Below are positions 60,424-64,000 of a stretch of 64,000 bases of DNA, piece after piece. Under the pieces are notes generated by a model. It did not search any database. It had not been told where the DNA came from and was given only the letters and a program-made list of their open reading frames with translations. The DNA is taken from NCBI GenBank assembly GCA_902767565.1, contig CACXHY010000001.1:62001-126000 (forward strand). The letters run 5' to 3'. Made by a program: the position numbers and the translations under genes. Position 1 is the first letter of the stretch; each line of letters opens with the position of its first letter. Origin of the DNA: an uncultured Eubacteriales bacterium. GTDB lineage: Bacteria > Bacillota > Clostridia > Christensenellales > Aristaeellaceae.

Positions 60424-62366
60424 TCCATATCCTCCTCAATGTCTCCCTCAGGGATGCAGTGCGCGAAGTCCCGGACCTTGTCCCACGCCACGTTGAAGCC
60501 CGCGCCGTGCGAGCAGAAAACCGATCCCGGAGGGTGCTCCGGGTCATTCAGCGGATCGTACGCGGCCGACGCGATGACCGGTCCCGGGTCTGTGCAGGGG
60601 GCGTACCGTGCCATCCACACCCGCAGCACGCCGCGGCCCCGGGTGAGGGACATGAAGCCCTGCTGAAAGCCGATAAAGCCCGCGTAGGCCACTTCTCCCG
60701 CAAAGCTTGCGGTCTGCCCCTCCGCCAGCGCCTGTTCGATGGACGCGTGCGCCTGCTGAAGCGCGGAGAGGACTGTACCGTACTGATCCGCGGGCACGTC
60801 CGCCCGGAAGCCCGCGATGGGCTCCAGCAGCACGCTCCGGGCGTTCATCAGGGCGTTGCGGACGGCACGGTATGTGGCCTGCCGGAAATCCCCGCCCTCG
60901 GTGTGCTTGGGATGGGCGCGCCCGATCAGGAGCTGGATCTCCACGTCGTCGATGGGGGCGCCGGTGAGCACGCCCCGGTGTTCCCTTTCAAACACATGGG
61001 TCTCCACCAGACGCTGAAAGTGAAGCGGGAGGATGTCGACATGGCAGCGGGAACGGAAGCGGATGCCCGATCCTCCGGGCAGCGGGACCAGCCTCAGCCA
61101 TACCTCCGCATAGTGCCGCAGGGGCTCATAGTGACCGATGCCCACCGCCGGAGCCGCCACGGTCTCGCGGTAGAGCACCCGGGGCGGGCCGAAGGCGATC
61201 CGGATCCCGAAGCGCTCCCGCATCACGGTCTGCAGGATCTCCAGCTGGATCGGGCCCATGACGCGGATGTGGATCGCGCCGCCTTCGGCCTCCGCGCAGA
61301 AGGTGGGCTCTTCCTCCTCCGCCTGGCGAAGGGCTCGCAGGACCGCGCTTTCCGGGGCATCGTCCCACAGCACCCGGACCGACATCATGGGCTCGGTGCG
61401 GAAACGGACGGGTTCGGCATCCCCAAAGGCGTCGCCGGGCCGCAGGCTCCCGAAACCGGCCAGCACCGCGTGATCGCCCGCCTCCGCGCGGTCCGCGCGG
61501 ATCAGTCTGTGTCCCTCCCAGCGGCGGATGTCGTTGACCTTCTCCCCGGCCGCATCGTCCTTGACCGAGAGGGTCCCTCCGGTCAGTTTCACATGGCAGA
61601 GCCGCTGGCCGCCTCTGTCATGGGTGACCTTCCAGCATATGCCGGAAGCGGTCCCCGTATCCGCTGCGGGCACCGGTGTCAGGCGGTCCAGCAGGCGCAG
61701 GAAGGACGCGACGCCGTCCCCGCTGAGGGCCGATCCGGCCATCACCGGAAAGACGGCCCGTTTCATGGTCAGGCGCGCAAGACAGGCTTCCGACGATCGC
61801 TCATCCGCCCGGCCGGCCTCCCAGTCATCGAGGAAGGCCTCATCCCGCAGCGCGATCTCTTCCAGCAGCGTTCCGTCCATCACGCCGTCGTTCTGCCATG
61901 CCCTCAGATCCAGCATATCGCCGGAACAGCGGGCGCGCAGCCGGTCAATGGTGCGTTCGGGATCCGCCGCAGCGAGATCCAGCTTGTTCAGAAAGATCAG
62001 GGTCGGCACCCGGTATGCCTCCAGGAGCCGCCAGAGGGTCTCCGTGTGGGACTGGACCCCCTCGGCCGCGCTGACCACCAGGACCGCCGCGTCCATCACG
62101 CTGAGAGCGCGCTCCATCTCCGGAGTGAAGTCCGTATGACCCGGCGTGTCGAGCCAGTAGACCGTGCTGCCGCCGATCGACAGCCGGGCCATGGTGGCAT
62201 AGATGGTGATGCCCCGCTGCCGCTCCATGGGATCGTCGTCGAGGGAGGCGTCGCCGTGGTCCACGCGGCCGGGCGTGCGAACAACGCCGCAGGTGTACAG
62301 CACCTGCTCGCTCAGCGTCGTCTTTCCCGCGTCCACATGGGCCAGGATGCCTATGGTCTTCCTCAC
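60420..62366 (-). CDS. TetM-like ribosomal-protection GTPase (chromosomal translation factor)
   Basis: The protein has 648 aa. GTPase motifs: LAHVDAGKTTLSEQVLY, QRGITIYATMA, DTPGHTDF, LNKLD. Domain II and the EF-G-like domains IV-V follow; TetM-specific APIDDVEIQLLIGRAHPKHT is present. Chromosomal homologues of this class act on stalled ribosomes and need not confer tetracycline resistance. The GTG start at 62366 follows GGAGGGG; the frame is open to 62414. The promoter at 62386-62414 leaves a leader of only about 15 bases, with no room for a TetM-type attenuator. Confidence 0.88.
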   Translation of the reverse strand: MRKTIGILAHVDAGKTTLSEQVLYTCGVVRTPGRVDHGDASLDDDPMERQRGITIYATMARLSIGGSTVYWLDTPGHTDFTPEMERALSVMDAAVLVVSAAEGVQSHTETLWRLLEAYRVPTLIFLNKLDLAAADPERTIDRLRARCSGDMLDLRAWQNDGVMDGTLLEEIALRDEAFLDDWEAGRADERSSEACLARLTMKRAVFPVMAGSALSGDGVASFLRLLDRLTPVPAADTGTASGICWKVTHDRGGQRLCHVKLTGGTLSVKDDAAGEKVNDIRRWEGHRLIRADRAEAGDHAVLAGFGSLRPGDAFGDAEPVRFRTEPMMSVRVLWDDAPESAVLRALRQAEEEEPTFCAEAEGGAIHIRVMGPIQLEILQTVMRERFGIRIAFGPPRVLYRETVAAPAVGIGHYEPLRHYAEVWLRLVPLPGGSGIRFRSRCHVDILPLHFQRLVETHVFEREHRGVLTGAPIDDVEIQLLIGRAHPKHTEGGDFRQATYRAVRNALMNARSVLLEPIAGFRADVPADQYGTVLSALQQAHASIEQALAEGQTASFAGEVAYAGFIGFQQGFMSLTRGRGVLRVWMARYAPCTDPGPVIASAAYDPLNDPEHPPGSVFCSHGAGFNVAWDKVRDFAHCIPEGDIEEDME

Positions 62367-62385
62367 GCAATCCCCTCCGTTTACC

Positions 62386-62414
62386 ATTATATGCGCAATT
62401 TGCAATATATGCAA
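62386..62414 (-). promoter_or_regulatory. Promoter of TetM-like/SH3 operon
   Basis: On the minus strand TTGCAT (62409-62414), 17-base spacer, TATAAT (62386-62391). Confidence 0.75.
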
Positions 62415-62470
62415 GACGATTTCTTAAATATTTCGTAACAATCACGCAACACAGTCCGCATCGACGCACG

Positions 62471-62507
62471 ACAAAATGCAGCACCGCCCTCGGATGCTGC
62501 ATTTTGT
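62471..62507 (-). terminator. Bidirectional terminator
   Basis: ACAAAATGCAGCA/TGCTGCATTTTGT perfect stem with an 11-base loop and A/T tracts on both sides, between the aminopeptidase and the TetM-like promoter. Confidence 0.8.
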
Positions 62508-62716
62508 GTGACCGTCCAGTCCGCCCTGTGTATTGTGTCGGCCAGCGATTCTCAAACCGCGGCGCCCCATCTCCCTGCCCGAGGGAAGGGGAGAGAGAGG
62601 CCTGCGGCCCGCACCCGCCATGTTGAACGCGCATGGAAGGCAGCCGCTTCGTGCGCTCCCTGTCCATCGATCCACACGACCCGCCCGGTCGTGACCGGGA
62701 CGCAGGCTGCAGACAG
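62508..62716. other. Intergenic, no gene seen
   Basis: GC-rich sequence between the terminator and the aminopeptidase stop. No convincing ORF with a ribosome site, no repeat and no RNA gene. Confidence 0.5.
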
Positions 62717-64000
62717 TCAGAAGGCTTTGGCTTCCCGTGCGAAAGCCCTGTAGCACTTGTACCCCTCCCACAGATCGCACTTGGCGGCGATCTCATAGGG
62801 GGCGTGCATGGACAGGACGGCGATGCCCGCGTCGATGACGTTCATGCCGTACTTGGCGCACATATAGGCGATCGTGCCGCCTCCGCCGGCGTCCACCTTG
62901 CCCAGCTCCGCGGTCTGGAAGTCCACGCCCGCGTCGTCCATGATGCGGCGGATCTCCGCCATGAACTCGGCGTTGGCGTCGTTGCTGCCGCCCTTCCCTC
63001 CGCGTCCGGTGAACTTGTTGAAGCACACGCCCTTGCCAAGGATGGCGGCGTTCTTCTTCTCGAACACGCCGGCGAAGTTGGGGTCAAAGCCCGCGCTGAC
63101 ATCGCTGGAAAGCATGCGGCTGTTCCGCAGGCAGCGGCGCAGCGTCAGGTCGCTGTATCCGCCCTCGCAGGCGGAGATCAGCTCGGCCACCGTGTTCTCG
63201 AAGAAGTTGGAAGCCATGCCCGTGGCGCCCACGCTGCCGATCTCCTCCTTGTCGGTCAGGATGGCGCAGACGGTGTACGCGGGCGTCCCCTCACAGTCGG
63301 TGACGGCTCTCAGCGAGGGGTAGGCGCAGATGCGGTCGTCATGACCGTAGCCGAGGATCATGGAGCGGTCGAAGCCCAGATCCCGGGCACGCCCCGCGGG
63401 GACGATCTCCAGCTCCGCGGAGAGCAGGTCTTCCTCCTCCGCGCCCAGCTGTTCCTTCAGCAGTTTCAGCACCTGGGCCTTCACGGCCTCCTTCTCGGCG
63501 TCCTTCAGCGGACGGCCCCCGACGATGAGGTTCAGCGCCTCACCCTCGACCGCCTCTGACGCCTTTTTGCTCATCTGATCCTGGGCCAAATGGATCAGCA
63601 GGTCCGAGAAGCAGAAGACCGGATCCTCTTCCTTCTCGCCGATGGCCACGGTCTCGCGGGTGCCGTCCTTGCGGACGATCACGCCGTGCAGGGCCAGGGG
63701 GATCGCCACCCACTGATACTTTTTGATGCCGCCGTAATAGTGGGTGTCGAAGTAGGCGATGCCCTCATCCTCGTAGAGGGGATTCTGCTTGACGTCCACC
63801 CGGGGGGAATCGATATGCGCGCCGAGGATGTTCATGCCCTCGGACAGCGGCTTTTCACCGATGACAAAGGCCATCAGGTCCTTGCCCATCCAGTTGTAGT
63901 ACACGCGGTCGCCCGCCCTGAGGGTCCTGCCCTCCCGAACGATGTCCGCCAGATCGGCAAAGCCCTTGCGCCTGGCCTCCGAAACGCCGAACACCACGCA
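62717..64000 (-). CDS. M18-family aminopeptidase, 5' end outside window
   Basis: At least 427 codons are visible; the frame is open through the window edge, so the N-terminus is missing. Metal and active-site motifs: LGAHIDSPRVDV, TDKEEIGSVGATG, GGTIAYMCAKYG and SMHAPYEIAAKCD. These fit M18 dodecameric aminopeptidases (aspartyl aminopeptidase/LAP4-type) common in Clostridia. Cytoplasmic peptide turnover is inferred. Confidence 0.9.
   Translation of the reverse strand, partial: CVVFGVSEARRKGFADLADIVREGRTLRAGDRVYYNWMGKDLMAFVIGEKPLSEGMNILGAHIDSPRVDVKQNPLYEDEGIAYFDTHYYGGIKKYQWVAIPLALHGVIVRKDGTRETVAIGEKEEDPVFCFSDLLIHLAQDQMSKKASEAVEGEALNLIVGGRPLKDAEKEAVKAQVLKLLKEQLGAEEEDLLSAELEIVPAGRARDLGFDRSMILGYGHDDRICAYPSLRAVTDCEGTPAYTVCAILTDKEEIGSVGATGMASNFFENTVAELISACEGGYSDLTLRRCLRNSRMLSSDVSAGFDPNFAGVFEKKNAAILGKGVCFNKFTGRGGKGGSNDANAEFMAEIRRIMDDAGVDFQTAELGKVDAGGGGTIAYMCAKYGMNVIDAGIAVLSMHAPYEIAAKCDLWEGYKCYRAFAREAKAF

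Noticed and set aside
60420..62366. Acquired tetracycline-resistance gene
   Set aside because: Composition equals the surroundings, no mobile-element genes are near, and there is no tet(M) leader; a chromosomal translation GTPase is the simpler reading.

Overview
The window reads as chromosome from a GC-rich (roughly 60-65% G+C by eye) anaerobic member of the Bacillota/Clostridia, probably a gut or rumen lineage. Support: an HrcA/CIRCE-controlled hrcA-grpE-dnaK-dnaJ operon, BirA-boxed bioY, ATP-type PEP carboxykinase, MutS2/ZapA/U32 order, GerMN lipoproteins, a chromosomal TetM-like GTPase and a secreted GH5 glucanase. Genus-level placement is a guess. No CRISPR array, rRNA operon, complete prophage or intact insertion sequence was seen.

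Layout. 1-2361: the end of a repeat-rich beta-helix surface protein is joined, inside an AG microsatellite, to a frameshifted tyrosine recombinase of lower GC. 2362-2518: two tRNA genes (elongator-type Met and initiator fMet, minus strand). 2635-18412: a long minus-strand block with NUDIX hydrolase, esterase, NadR, aldo/keto reductase, RadA, a DUF6273-like secreted protein, dUTPase, RsmA, an ABC exporter, TlyA, Dxs, two tandem CapA-like proteins and a flippase. 18499-24758: plus-strand bioY, a BspA-like secreted protein, GtrA, a small exported protein, pckA and a membrane protein. 24808-31453: heat-shock operon, then NfeD/SPFH. 31613-33574: ECF sigma factor and a membrane anti-sigma factor (minus). 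33710-35512: prfC with a possible mini-ORF leader.

35523-50943 is almost all minus strand. It holds two unknown membrane proteins, then a tightly packed five-gene operon (response regulator, histidine kinase, GerMN lipoprotein, triple-GerMN lipoprotein, degenerate P-type ATPase). Upstream of that lies a second coupled run: ZapA, U32 protein, MutS2, orphan response regulator, aldo/keto reductase-ferredoxin fusion and a Card1/Can2-like CARF nuclease. 50954-64000: cyclophilin and GH5 glucanase diverging from one shared -35 element, GDPD, AEC transporter, inorganic pyrophosphatase, GNAT, ABC-F ATPase, a small membrane protein, P1 peptidase, SH3-domain protein coupled to the TetM-like GTPase, and a 5'-truncated M18 aminopeptidase.

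The strongest candidate for an undescribed system is the 36638-42790 operon. Its order recalls the actinobacterial MtrA-MtrB-LpqB module (regulator, kinase, GerMN lipoprotein), with a P-type ATPase pseudoenzyme added. The second is the CARF nuclease, which has no CRISPR locus in the window and is translationally coupled to genes of the MutS2/response-regulator run. Starts given here are often internal to the longest open frame and were chosen from Shine-Dalgarno position; several are TTG or GTG.
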